DNA of 64,000 nucleotides from Isoetes taiwanensis (taxonomy: Eukaryota > Streptophyta > Lycopodiopsida > Isoetales > Isoetaceae), in NCBI GenBank assembly GCA_021234155.1, contig JAJEKV010000054.1, positions 9,012,655-9,076,654 on the forward strand. Direction: 5' to 3'. Under the pieces are notes generated by a model. That model was given only the letters and a program-made list of their open reading frames with translations, searched no databases and was not told the origin of the DNA. The translations under genes and the position numbers were made by a program. This document shows positions 20,547 to 32,000 of the stretch, one piece after another; the first letter of the stretch is position 1; each line of letters begins with the position of its first letter.

Positions 20547-21916
20547 CTTCCCCGCTCCCTCCTGCTATCATGATTATGTGGTTGCTCGCCGCCACCTCTT
20601 CCTTTCAAAGTGGCACGCGGCCGATGGCCCTGTGGATATCCCACTGAGCAGTGCTGATTTTCTTCGGATTTGGCCAGAACTCTCCATTGAAGACAAAGGG
20701 TTGTCTTTGTGCCCTTGTCGTCTTTGATCTCATACACCTGTGCCCGATCCGGACTTTCTCACCTTGAGTGGTTCAGCCCATGGCTTACATCTTTCATGAT
20801 TTCTATCACGGGTGATACGTGAAAACTTTGGAAATGGGCCACGCCGGCTTTTCGGGGTGACCCCACCGTGCAATGGGTGCTTCAGGATAACAATCCATAT
20901 CTGCGGATCCCGCCGGACCCAAACTCTTCATCGAGTACATGCACAAGCTTGCCAATCATTTATCTCTCTCGCAAGCGGGCGGCTGCAACAAATTAGGAAG
21001 TATCTAGGACATCAGAAGATCTTCCCTATGCACAAATTTATATCACGACACCTCATTTGGTTACAATCGATTACAAGCTACGTTGGATAGCAAGGCGGTC
21101 CCCGCGGGATGGGATAGCCCTCCTGTCAACTCTCAACTCTCTACGCTTCTCTTTGGGATCGTTGGTGTCGCACTTGATCCGGATCTTGTCGATCAATGGA
21201 GATCGCTTTCAAGAACCCACGCCCACCGGGCATGGTTCCTTCTCCCTATGCTTCCCAGGCGTACCTCCCGCCCGGTGTTCTGACCGATTGGCGCCTTCCT
21301 TTTTTGGACCAAGGTCATGGATGGTCATGCGGGCTGGACACCACCTCGGATCTCGACGGATCTCCGGTGGGATCCACGATTTGTTCGTAAGCTCACATTG
21401 GGAAGAAGGTGCCACTCTGGACAACACCACCAATTGGATCTACATTGCTAATAAGCGTGGTTGGCAACAGCCACGCGGATGCGCTTCATGGTCTCAACAC
21501 CTTCTTGCGGAATGCCTCCACCTCACCCGATCCTTCTCGTCCATCTTCAAGCCCGGATTTTGCGCTGCCCTCAAATGCATTTTGCTAAGCTCCTTAAATC
21601 GGCCCGGGCCCCATTTTTCTTTGCAATCCAAATGCGGCGTCGGTGCCTTTGGCCTTCGTGGACTGTCTCCTCATGGAATGTCGATTTACATTTCTTGAGG
21701 ACGCCCCACGCGCCCTTGAAGACATGGTCCGCTCTCGGCTTTCTTATAGATGCCGATCCCGCCCTTGACCAAAACACACCTCAAGCTCTTCAATCACGCC
21801 AAGATCTCATCAGCCCGGTACCATAATGGTGCGGTCCTCACTCGTGAGGATCACTTTGAACCGATGGCTTCCGCCCTCGGCAGCTTCCTCCTTTTCTTCA
21901 CTCACGAGTGTCGTTT
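20547..21916 (+). pseudogene. Further extra-ORF remnant before the polypurine tract, unrecognised
   Basis: Sense-strand fragments look protein-like in shifting frames, for example FPAPSCYHDYVVARRHLFLS (20541-20600) and LSSADFLRIWPELS. No known motif was found. Base composition matches the coding parts of the same element and not the surrounding AT-rich DNA, so it is more likely decayed coding sequence than spacer. Confidence 0.35.
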
Positions 21917-21926
21917 GGTGGGGGAG
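21916..21926 (+). other. Polypurine tract
   Basis: GGTGGGGGAG directly precedes the TGTTA start of the 3' LTR, the expected plus-strand primer site. Confidence 0.75.
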
Positions 21927-22498
21927 TGTTAATCTGTGCCTCGGTGCGGGACTATTCATGCATCTGACAGACCAGGTCAAGCTCAAGGATCCTCAATCAA
22001 CCACGGGTCGGGACATCAAGGCTCGTGAGAAGACCAAGCAGCAGACCACGCAGTCAAAGCCTTTGGCTGTCAACAAGAGGCGCCGCTCAGACAAGTGACG
22101 ACCCGTCACCGCCCGCGTCAGCGTCAGCGTGATTCTAGGCACTTCAAGAGGCACCGCCAAATCAGGCCTCCTTCCAGGAGTCGGCACCGAGATCAGTCAG
22201 AGTGTCTATATTGGGCCCAAGGCCATTGTACTATATATATGAGTAGAGTTAGCTCATAAGTTTTTAGATGAGTTTTGAGTCTTGTCTCTTTTCAGTTTTC
22301 TCTCTATTGCGAGAGCTCATGTATTTTCATCATTGATATCAAGGAAGCTTATCATCTTTCTCTCATTTGTTCTGTTCTCTTCTTTTTCTTCTCTTTCAGC
22401 AAATCCCGCGTGACATAGTCCCCCGGACTCTCCTGTTAGATCCACGGGTCCTCACAGAGGGCTGTCTTCCAGGAGTTCCCGAACCCAGACCCCAAACA
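21927..22498 (+). repeat. 3' LTR (572 bp)
   Basis: It starts TGTTAATCTGTGCCTC and ends GACCCCAAACA, followed at once by the GCAAG target duplication. It differs from the 5' LTR mainly in the first 280 bp. Confidence 0.9.
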
Positions 22499-22503
22499 GC
22501 AAG

Positions 22504-24217
22504 GGGTAAATCTCGACTTCGGCCAGCAGTTAGTGTTCGAATGAATCTACACAGAGAAAATCGTACTAAGTGGATATGGCTTCCCCAGCCTTGTGTCCAG
22601 CAGACAACCTCGTAAGTCCTAGCTTCTCAAAACAGTCTTAATTTGATTCTTGCTTTCTGCCAGAACATTTGTGCAATGCAGCATGTCTGATATTATAAAA
22701 TTGGATGAATTATTCTACATCAGCCGATTTCGTCTCCATCATAGCTCTTCTGCTTCAAATTCTTCTACCTCAAAATGTTGGCCTCTTTTGGGCAAATGCA
22801 GGGCATCGGCTCCCATCAGTTTGATTTGGCTGGTAAAATGCAGGGCATCGGCTCCCATCAGTTTGATTTGGCTGGTAATTTACTGGTAATTAATTTCTAT
22901 TGCTTCCTAAACCCTACAGGCCCTGCTCCAGGAGGCCTTATGGCACTTTCCAGCCTCATGATGGGGCTTCGAACTGAGAGCAAAACGTAAACCTGTGATG
23001 CAAGGGGCCAGGGATTTATGTACTGGCGTCAAATGAGAAGGCTTTTACATAAGTAGAAAGGATGCATTGCAGGCCATCAGAAAGAACATGCAACCTAATT
23101 TGTGCAGTTCATTGTTGTTTCCAGTATGTCAGAGGATCGATAAAATATCCTTCAAGCACAAATCTGAGCACAAATTCTGACCCTTCTGAAAACAGACACG
23201 AATTGGCAAACTGGGTCCAAATGTTGAGGTTTTTGTTGAGAGCCCATTGAGGGATTGGCTTTGTCACCTATAAAAGTGCAAGTAAGAAGAGGTGGGGTTT
23301 AAGGTTTAGTTTTTTGTTTGTAAATCATGTTTGTAAATCAGGTGCGGTCTCACCAGTCTGCTAATTTTCATCATTACCTGCTAATTTTCATCATTACCCA
23401 GATTCTCACCGAAGGTCATCGAAGGTGGTATGTATTAATTAAAATTTTTTTAGACAAATTAAACAGGCAGTACTAAGCTCTTTGAGATGTATCTAAGTGT
23501 ATTTCATAAACGAATAAAGTGTGAAAGATGAAGCCAAGCTTGTTGCATCATACTTGATATTAAAACATCCCATTGGATACTATGCAGGAGAATTTGAAGT
23601 TCTAGGGGAAATCAATATACCCAACTATTTATGGCCCATATGGAATTTATATTAGTGCTGTTGCATGGCTTGGAGCATTTGGTCCATTATTTGGAACATC
23701 CCCTTTCATCTTGTATGATTGTACTCCTTCCAGTTTGTCAAATGATATTGGAAACACAGACTTGGGAGTAAGCATGGGATGATGCCTCTTTCTCGGAGAC
23801 TTGGTTCGCTTGGAACATAAACTATTATGGCTTTTTGCCAGATGGATCTTCAAATACATCTATCAAGAGATTTTAACATTCCCACAGCTCCAATGACAAG
23901 CAATGATCTCTGTCTTGCTCTACCTGCACTGTTGGATCCATGTTCGATGAATATGGCACTGCCATTGTTATCAACATCATGCTTATTAGCGTTCAAACTA
24001 TTGCATCAGTGAACATTATCACATCTTACATCGCTACAATATTGAAGCCTTTAAACTTTATATCATGGTTTTTATTTCTTTTTGCTATTTTAAATTCCTA
24101 AATAGATAGATATCAATAAAATGTTTCTAATTGTGTCTATAATATCATTACAAATATTTTCTACTTCGTTCATCAATTATTAAGGCCCCAAAGGGGCCAA
24201 AAATTTTTTGGGTTAAC
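22504..24217. other. Intergenic stretch with a 42-bp tandem duplication
   Basis: At 22796-22837 and 22838-22878 the same segment (ATGCAGGGCATCGGCTCCCA and on) occurs twice. The unit is a multiple of three and reads GIGSHQFDLAG in both copies. A GTAAGT follows at about 22613. This could be the remnant of an exon, but no gene is recognised. The rest is AT-rich and empty. Confidence 0.55.
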
Positions 24218-24602
24218 ACACAAACCATTACATCCAGCACTCTAATATTAAATCCCCCTTGAAACCCCCTTTGGTTTGGGTGCATATTCACACGGGGGGT
24301 GACTCCGGGCATCGAGAGCTGTTGGATAGGCATATTCACCTTTTATTCCTTAATCTACACCATGCATAAAGTTCCTCGTTTGTGGGGTATGCATGTACAA
24401 AAATTGCTATACTGTATAACAAAATTGCAAAATACTATATAAGGTTTGAGGTAATATACTACATGGTGTTGATTTATACATGCGAAAGATAATTTTATGA
24501 GCTCTCGCTGCCCTACGTCACCCCCCGTGTGAATATGCACCCAAACCAAAGGGGGTTTCAAGGGGGATTTAATATTAGAGTGCTGGATGTAATGGTTTGT
24601 GT
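24218..24602. mobile_element. Foldback/MITE with perfect 86-bp terminal inverted repeats
   Basis: The arm 24218-24303 is the exact reverse complement of 24517-24602 (86 of 86). Pairing continues inward with a few mismatches (GGGCATCGAGAGCTG against GAGCTCTCGCTGCCC). The 213-bp AT-rich centre has no ORF. No clear target-site duplication is visible. Perfect arms suggest a young, non-autonomous DNA element or a recent inverted duplication. Confidence 0.85.
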
Positions 24603-25500
24603 TCTACTGCAGCCAGTCTTTATGACATCCTTCCTCGTAAGGCAGCATCTGTCAATAGCCTTACTTAAGTGAACAGCTGCTAAAACAATCAATTTTAAGT
24701 AGATTCACACATATAAGTTTCATCAGACACAAACTCATCTCTGTGGGTTCTTTTTCCAAAGTTTTGCATTGCCTTGACCTCAAGAATAGGCCTGCATAAA
24801 CACAATGCAGAAGATGATGCTATCAGCAGATGTAATCACTTTTCATGAATATAATCCACAAGAAAAATTTCAGATGCCTTAAAGAACATTTATGCGATTG
24901 AATAGGATTGAACAAAGAAGAAAAACCTGAGCAAATATACAGAAGTTAAACTCATGCCTAATGAAACCTAGGGCTCTCTCATAGTTGCACTCTCATAGTT
25001 GCAAGGCCACATCAATATGAAAACTTATCTGTTCTCCAACTTGTCTACATCAGAGATAATATTCAGCATTTAGGACTTACCCTGTTATCCAGAAGCCAGA
25101 TTATGTCTTCAAATGTTTATCAATCCTTGCAAATGATGGGCGACTTAATTCCTGCAGATGTTTGCACACAATTATGACGAGCATTGGTTGCCAAACAAAC
25201 TATAATGTATATAATGATCCATCTCATACCACCTTTGCCTGCTATGCTCTAGAGCACTTATATATTTCCAAATCTTCCTGGCAGACTTTGTTAATGAACG
25301 CTCAACAGGAGTATGACAATTTGTGAAGATGCAAACCAGCCACAATGAAAATGTATATCAGAAGGGGCACAATCGCGATGCACAATCCACAACGTATTCA
25401 GGAATTCCGGAAGAACCCACATGCCCTGCCTCTGCGAAATGCCAATATCTTTTAAATCGAAACATGGTAAAAGATCAAAATTTAGTATCAGGACCTTCGC
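24603..25500. other. Non-coding AT-rich stretch
   Basis: No supported gene or repeat. A short direct repeat of CTCTCATAGTTGCA occurs at about 24975-25003. Confidence 0.5.
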
Positions 25501-25519
25501 AGATCTAGCAAAACTGTGC

Positions 25520-25717
25520 CTATTTAAATCTTAGAGGGTATACGAAGGAGTTAGCATACTGGAAACGAATAATCTCGCCGTGTTTGAGAGGTCTGCCGTT
25601 GTTAAGCAGGCAATCGTCAAAAGAAATTCGTCGGAATGCGTTTGGATTTACAAGAGGGGCCGAGGCAAACCATGGCGGAGGAAGATACCGAATGCGATCA
25701 ACAGAACGCACATGCAC
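25520..25717 (-). CDS. Possible exon of an unrecognised gene
   Basis: The minus strand reads protein-like sequence (AFRRISFDDCLLNNGRPLKH) from about 25717 to a possible GTATGC donor near 25560. No domain is known to me, there is no partner exon in the window, and two phases are open at the start. Weak evidence only. Confidence 0.2.
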   Translation of the reverse strand: MHVRSVDRIRYLPPPWFASAPLVNPNAFRRISFDDCLLNNGRPLKHGEIIRFQYANSFVYPLRFK

Positions 25718-25959
25718 ATCAATGTCAGAGAAGAAATGAAATTAGGGGAGGCTATGGCCAAAAAGAAGGCGCAACTTTTCCAACCGCTTTTAATCTAACG
25801 GATTATAATAAAAATTATAGAATATAACGAAATTAACGGCCAAGATTAACAATAAAATAGTCATGATCTGACGGTCTAAAATGAAAGTTGTGGGAAAATA
25901 AATTGACGGCCGAGATGCTCTGCACACACTACATTTTGCTTTTATTATTATATATAGAT

Positions 25960-26049
25960 GTATAAGTTTGCAAGAAAGACAAGTACGGACTTTGCGACTG
26001 TCATTATAATAGCCGCCTTAACTTGGCCCCTTTTGCCCCTAAGCCATGT
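25960..26049 (-). repeat. Diverged inverted copy of the 2509-2632 locus
   Basis: 26011-26039 is the exact reverse complement of 2559-2587 (29 of 29), and CATGGCTTA matches next to it. The 41 bases 2518-2558 are missing here. Weaker similarity continues on the other side. Confidence 0.6.
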
Positions 26050-26299
26050 TGCTCCTTCCTAAACCCGAACTGTTGCTTTGATAACAAGACAACCATGGTG
26101 GTACTTTTTGTTAAAAAAAAATAGAAATACAACTAGAAAATTCAAGAATTTCAGTAGCAAATAAGTATTCCAGAACTTCAAAGAGAAACTATGCCCAATC
26201 AAATTTGACGAGGAAATAATAGTATGCCGCAGAAGCCTAGATGGCCTATAGACATGAGCATTTATGCAACAAACCATCCCTCAGAACACAAAGAGTACA

Positions 26300-27805
26300 T
26301 GTGACGTCCCCTACTCAGATAACGATGCACTCATCGTATACAAACAGGAGTTCATCCCTATACCAGCTCCCGCTCCCCGATACAAGGCCCTCCACACATC
26401 ACGCGCAATCCATTTGGGAAGAATGAAGGTGTCATTTACCCCCGTCTCCCTCGGGGCCTACCTAGGCTGCGAAGCGTAAACATATGTAAGTACATATACA
26501 TCAAAGCACATCATGACCATCTCGAAGGATGGCTCACCACATATCTGCATAGACAAAGATCAGCACAATACAAAGGAAGTTCCTACCCAAGGCTCGGACA
26601 GGGGATAGGATCGACAAGCTTGGGCCTCGAGTTCATTGCGCATGGAATCATGACAATGGATTGGGCTGGCATAAGAACATGGCATTGGGTTGTCCACTCC
26701 ATCCGCCCCTCCCGTGCACACTTTGCGAGTAGGTTGAAAAGTGTTGGGACTGACCGCTAGCGCGGGTGCATAGCCAAAGGGGGCTACGTCTACTTGGGTT
26801 ACATCTCCCGGCCCGATGGGGCGGTAGGGATCACTCCCTCCGGAGATCTACATGCCGACTCAAGGTGACTAGAGGGCCACCGCCCTTATTCGACTTGAAC
26901 TCACCGGAAGGTCATATCCACCACCCCACAGTGTCGAGCCCATGCCTTGCCCACACGCAGCGGGCAAGCCATTAGACCTAGTCACAATGATCCCGGTAGG
27001 GCCTTACACACCGGAGGGATCGGTCAAGAGTCGAACACCTAACCTCCTCCTTAGTCGTTCGGCCCCTTCACCCACAACCAGGTGTGGTTCTTGTGCACAG
27101 GCCGAAATCTAGTAATGCACTAAGAGGGACTATCTAGGAGCATCATCTACTAAGCTTCAAGTCTCTACCCCCCTTCCCAATACAGTGAGTTCACAGAATT
27201 CATCCGTCCATCACATCATCATAGAACTAAAGAATAAGAACTAATCTATATCATACATAGAGTTAGGTTCTTTAGTTAGAGTCAATCTCGGGATCTGCTT
27301 GGCTACTAGGGGTGATTTAATAGGCTAAACCCATTTGGTTCAGAAGGTTCGGAATAAGGTTTAGGCTATTCAATCGACTAAATACCTGATCCCTGGTTCA
27401 CTCCTCTCGATCCAAAGGTGTCCATGTCTCTGTTCTGCTTCGAAATGCGGTCGGGAGGACGATCTGACAAGCTGGGGCGCACGGACAGATCGTGGGAGTT
27501 GGAATTGACTCCTCAGGCGCGCGAATCGGAGCTCGGAAGGTCTGTGGGCGAAAAGGGAAAGTTAGGGTTTGGTGCCTTATGTAGGCTATCAGTTAGGTTT
27601 AGGGTTTCCATGACCCTTGGTCTACCTTTAATGGGTTAAAGGTCTAAAAGTGCGCGCATTGCTAAGTGTGCGCACCATTGCAAGTTGCCCCCTAGGGCGA
27701 CCTTGCTTGGGTACACGTCGGCGTACACGTCGATTGGACGGCGTGTACGCGTGACGGTGCAGTACGGTATACGTCTTGAGACCGTATATATGATCGAACG
27801 CCACA
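26300..27805 (-). repeat. Element A 3' LTR (1506 bp)
   Basis: On the plus strand it starts TGTGACGTCCCC and ends CGAACGCCACA. It aligns along its whole length with 35368-36879 and 54471-56142, with many CpG-type changes and small indels between copies. It contains the long CTTTTAATGGGTTAAA and GGGTTTCCATGACCC regions common to A's two LTRs. Confidence 0.9.
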
Positions 27806-27818
27806 TTTCCCCACCTCG
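27806..27818 (-). other. Element A polypurine tract
   Basis: Read on the minus strand, CGAGGTGGGGAAA directly precedes the TG of the LTR. The equivalent tract in element B is at 56143-56155. Confidence 0.7.
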
Positions 27819-27889
27819 AAATGATCTTTGTCGCAAAAGATCGTGGGTCTCCCCACCTTGGAATCTTCCTAACCCGCAATCAACCCGAT

Positions 27890-28430
27890 GCATACGATAT
27901 ACTACTATAATACTTACACATTTATTAAGATTACCTTAAGGTAATATTTTTTAAATCATTATTACGCCATTACATTATCAAATAACTTGTCAAATCAGAA
28001 CTTCTATTAAAACAAGGTACTTATTAGTCTCCAAGTTATCACAACATTTAGTTTATCACAATTTAACACTTTCATATACAATTATTATTTAAGGTGCTCT
28101 TCATTCCTTGCAACACATTCCAACAAAATTTGTGTTGCAAGTCTTTAAGACCTTAAAATCAGTATTAATTTTACAATATCTATAATTACATACTTACTAT
28201 CTTAATTATTAGAATTACTCTAAGGTAATGTTTAAGACATTACTGTACTATTTCATTATCCAATTAACTTATGATTTCATAACTTAATCCACACAAGGTA
28301 ATTATTAACCTTACTTAATACAACATTTAAGTTTATCAAAGTTTATCAATTTCATACAAAATTTACACTTCTAAGGTACTCTTCATCCCTTGCAACACGT
28401 TATAACAAAATTTGTGTTGCAAGTCTTAAA
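27890..28430 (-). repeat. Duplicated post-coding segment with a conserved hairpin
   Basis: A unit of about 280 bp occurs twice (about 27910-28147 and 28190-28426); element B has it once (56250-56462). Each unit ends in CTTGCAACACA, a 13-base loop, and TGTGTTGCAAG (28107-28141, 28389-28423, 56424-56458). Stems are perfect or have a single mismatch. In element orientation this lies between the coding part and the 3' LTR, so the hairpin would be near the 3' end of the RNA. Confidence 0.7.
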
Positions 28431-29035
28431 TGAGTTCGACCTCGTGGCCCTCCAGAGCGCTCTTATTGGCCTGCAGGTCAACACTACGTTATTACCATTT
28501 ATATTAATTAAAATTTTGGTTATATGGTGACCACCCCACCTATCTACATGAATGCATGGCTAATCTCCCGGCATAGGAAGAGGATGATTCTTCCATGGTG
28601 GCCGAGGAGACAGCGCCCTATAATGCCTGTATGCCGCTCATGCCTACACCTTTAGTTGCCCAACGTGGAGGATAGGTCCTTCCCGTATATGGGGCGTGAA
28701 GGCCAGATTCCTCCTATCAAAGCATATATGGGGCTAGAGGTGCTTTTCCTATCAATGCATTCCTCAATGACCTCCTTTCTCTCAAGGTCGCCTACTCCGC
28801 GGTGGGTAAGTAGACTTTCCAAGCGGAACCGCGGTCATGCCTACATTGACATTACACCACGTCCTAGAGATCACCGTAGTAATCTCATCATCGGTAACAA
28901 CGCATGCAACCCTTACCTCATAGGTTGCATGCGTAGATTATACTTAACTAGGCAAGCTATAGATCTACACAAATCGACATGCCCGGTTTCATTTTTGCCG
29001 GCTCCTTTAATGCATGTGATTTACATAATTACCCT
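28431..29035 (-). other. Region shared with element B up to its chromodomain
   Basis: This matches 56460-57030 of element B closely, through the AAATTTTGGTTATATGGTGA region and the TGCATGCGTAGATTA motif. Similarity stops at about 28985, exactly where B's pol C-terminus begins. The breakpoint shows where A's coding part was replaced. Confidence 0.75.
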
Positions 29036-32000
29036 AAGGTAATATTTATGAATTAACATTATCATAGTATCGGATGCATTACTTAGATAGTACAATTATA
29101 TTTACTCTAAGCTTTACAATATTTAATTACTTTTAGATCGCGATTATTTAAACAATAACCCTGATTTTAGACCTATTGTTACATAGAGAAGGTTTTAATT
29201 ATCATACACAAGAATTAGATGTGCTTCTTATTCTCTTCCTTGGGTCTTGCATTACCCTTGGAAGTATATCCCTAAGATGCACTTAAGTATATCCTAATTC
29301 TATTTTCTATTTATATTTATAAGGACCCCGAGGTCATATAGCTATCCTTGGAAGGAATTTCATCCTTGCGTAAGGATTAATTAACATGCTACCTCCATTA
29401 TCGTTGTTATTTAACTTATTTCGGTATGATACATATATACGCATGTAATTTCTATGCAATTATTAGGATCTATATGTAACTTATTTATAAGATACATTAA
29501 AGCTTATAATGCATGCACACACGCTTTACCTAAGGCTAGAATGCATCCACCCATTGAGCGGGCCGAGTAATTTAGAGATGACTTGGTCGTTGTGTTGCTC
29601 CCATAGTTTTGCTCCATTCCTTGGTGTAGTTAGCTACTACGTCGGTCTCAAGACGTTGAAGGCCACCGAGCACTAAGGTATCTATCTAGCTTACGCCCTA
29701 TTCTCTTGGCCATTGCCGGAGTGAACTCTATTCTCTGGAATTCGGTCAATTTGATGCAAGTACGTTCAATCATAAGATTGAGCCCTCCCACTTTCTTCAA
29801 AAGAAAATGGTCCTCAAGACTCCTTTAATGACGTTGTACACAACGTCATATCTATTCTCTCCCTTAAGAGGTTATAACGCTTCTTACTTAGCGCATTAAT
29901 TTACTAGCCTTAGCTGACATATATAATCATCTAAGATGGATGCACATATTATGTTATCATTTATTTCAATATAGTTATGGGTTACCTACTTAGTTAGAAC
30001 GATTCTAAACCACAAGGTTTTGTCATCATGACAATTCCTTTTTGTCTCAAAAGACTATTTGATTACTATAATTGTTATTTTAGATGTATCTTACATGTAC
30101 TATTCTTTTATATTCTAGAGATTCCCCCTTTCTTAGTTATTTAAACTCTTGGAATATTCCGACCAATCGAATTGATGTCATCGTAACAAGTTGGCGGACT
30201 TGTTAGATTACTTCTTTTCTTTTCGGTTGGATTATTCTTTGGAGGTACTAGATTTACACATGGTCAACAATTATCCTAGTAATGATTCCTTCTTAGCGAG
30301 GTGATCAATCTCACCAAGTGGTTTCAATATGTTGGATGTCTGTTAACAATCGTGTATAATTTTAGTCACTCCTATGCGTTTCCTTCCCAATCCTTGACGC
30401 TTAGCTCAATATTGGGGCAATCTTTCGTGAGAATATCTAACAATGCCTTCTAATCCCAATATGGATGTTACCATCCCTACATTTAACCTATTAGGCCGCA
30501 TGGCCTTAGATCCTTGAGCTTGCTAGAAGCTCATCCACTCGTTGCCTGCTTGAAGTAGCAAGGTAACGTTCTTCTGAGTCGCTCGATGCTTCAGTCTCCT
30601 TGACGGTGGCTCCTCTTTGATGTAGAGGTTGACTTTGTTCGGTAGAAGCCTCTCATTGCTGGTGGCTTTGATGACGTAGCTGATCACTTGAAATCTTCCA
30701 TGCCGCTTTTCAAAAGCCTGAAGGTGGCACCGTTGAAAAAGATCTTTCATCTTGAACTCTTTGTCTTGGCAGCCTAAAGGGGGCGACTCAGTATCCCGAT
30801 ATTGTTTCTTGACTCCATCGACGTCTCATACATCGAGTCCTCTTGTTGCCCAAAGAGTGTTGAGGATGTTGATTGCTTCACCCCCCAAATTGCCTCGACA
30901 TCTCTTCCTTTGATCCATTTACGCTATGGGGGAAAGGAATAACAAGGGAACTATATATGCAAAGCATATAACTTACATGATTACAATTAGTACTAGAGCT
31001 ATTAGGTCCCCCTTGTGCCTTCCTTCAAGTTGCACACCTACTCCTTGGCAATGTCATCAGTGTTCCTCCCGGTGCAATGGTGTTGACGATCTATATCCTC
31101 CTATTTGTACGTCGGCTCGTGCTTCGGGGTAACTTGTTGATATACTTGGGCCCTGCGATGTTTGTCGGTTATGGCACAACACGCTTTGCATCACATTCTA
31201 AGTAAAGGTGTGCTGGTCGTTGATGCTTCAACATTTGATTACGCTTCCCGATCCACGTTCTCGGGCGGTAATTATCCCCCCCTTCATGATACTCGAACCT
31301 ATTTGAAGGCGTCTCTTGAGGTCATGTCGCGATTCCTTTGGCTATACTCCTCTGAGGTTGTTCTCTTCTGCAGTTGTTCTTTGAATCGCCCATCCTTGGG
31401 TTCACCAAGTTGCATGCAAGTCCGTGCAAGTCATCGGCTCGCCTCGCCTAGTTGCTTCTCCATCGAAGCTTCCAAACTTCCTTGTTTGATCCCTCGATCA
31501 TATGGCTTGGGCGTTGTCACGTTCCACTATGCCGTCTTCTTGTCTTGAGGTACCTTCCGGTGGCTTTGATTGTGCTTTCGTCGTTTTGATCCTCTGTTGC
31601 CTCTAGGGAGCTCGTGGAAGAAGTCGATTGTTAGCACTTCTCCGACTTTGGAGTTCGACCTTTGTCCCTCTCGCATATCGGTCTCTCGGCAAGTAAAGCA
31701 TCATGGCTCTCCTCCTGGCGGCTATATTGTCGGGATGATGGATCCTTATATCTGTGACTTGACCCTTGAGTTGAAGGAGTACGCCTTAAATATACTCACA
31801 TCGTTGAATAGCACGGCTATTATCTTGAACTCTCTTTTTGCCGAAGGTGCTTGATTTGCTATCCTTGTCGTTAAGGTGTCGAATGCTTCTACCTTGGGCG
31901 TTTGGCGTGCCACATGTCGGAGGAGGTATGATCGGCTTCTTCTCTTCTAATTCTTGGTAGGAGTACCGCCTCAAGCCATCACCTAGTTGTTGAAGGCATA

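Larger units (their letters stand above)
11454..22498 (+). mobile_element. Complete Athila/Tat-like Ty3/gypsy LTR retrotransposon, decayed
   Basis: Two direct LTRs (11454-12026 and 21927-22498) start TGTTA, end in CAAACA, and enclose an 9.9-kb interior. GCAAG immediately precedes the left LTR (11449-11453) and immediately follows the right one (22499-22503), a perfect 5-bp target-site duplication. Internal order is gag with three zinc knuckles, retropepsin, RT, RNase H, integrase, extra coding region, polypurine tract. The integrase shows no chromodomain. That order, the RT sequence style and the long region after integrase point to the Athila/Tat side of plant Ty3 elements. Most frames are broken by stops and small indels, so the copy is not expected to be autonomous. 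Confidence 0.9.

Noticed and set aside
26766-26975. Short frames inside the LTRs of A and B as genes
   Set aside because: They differ between LTR copies and are broken by the small indels between them.
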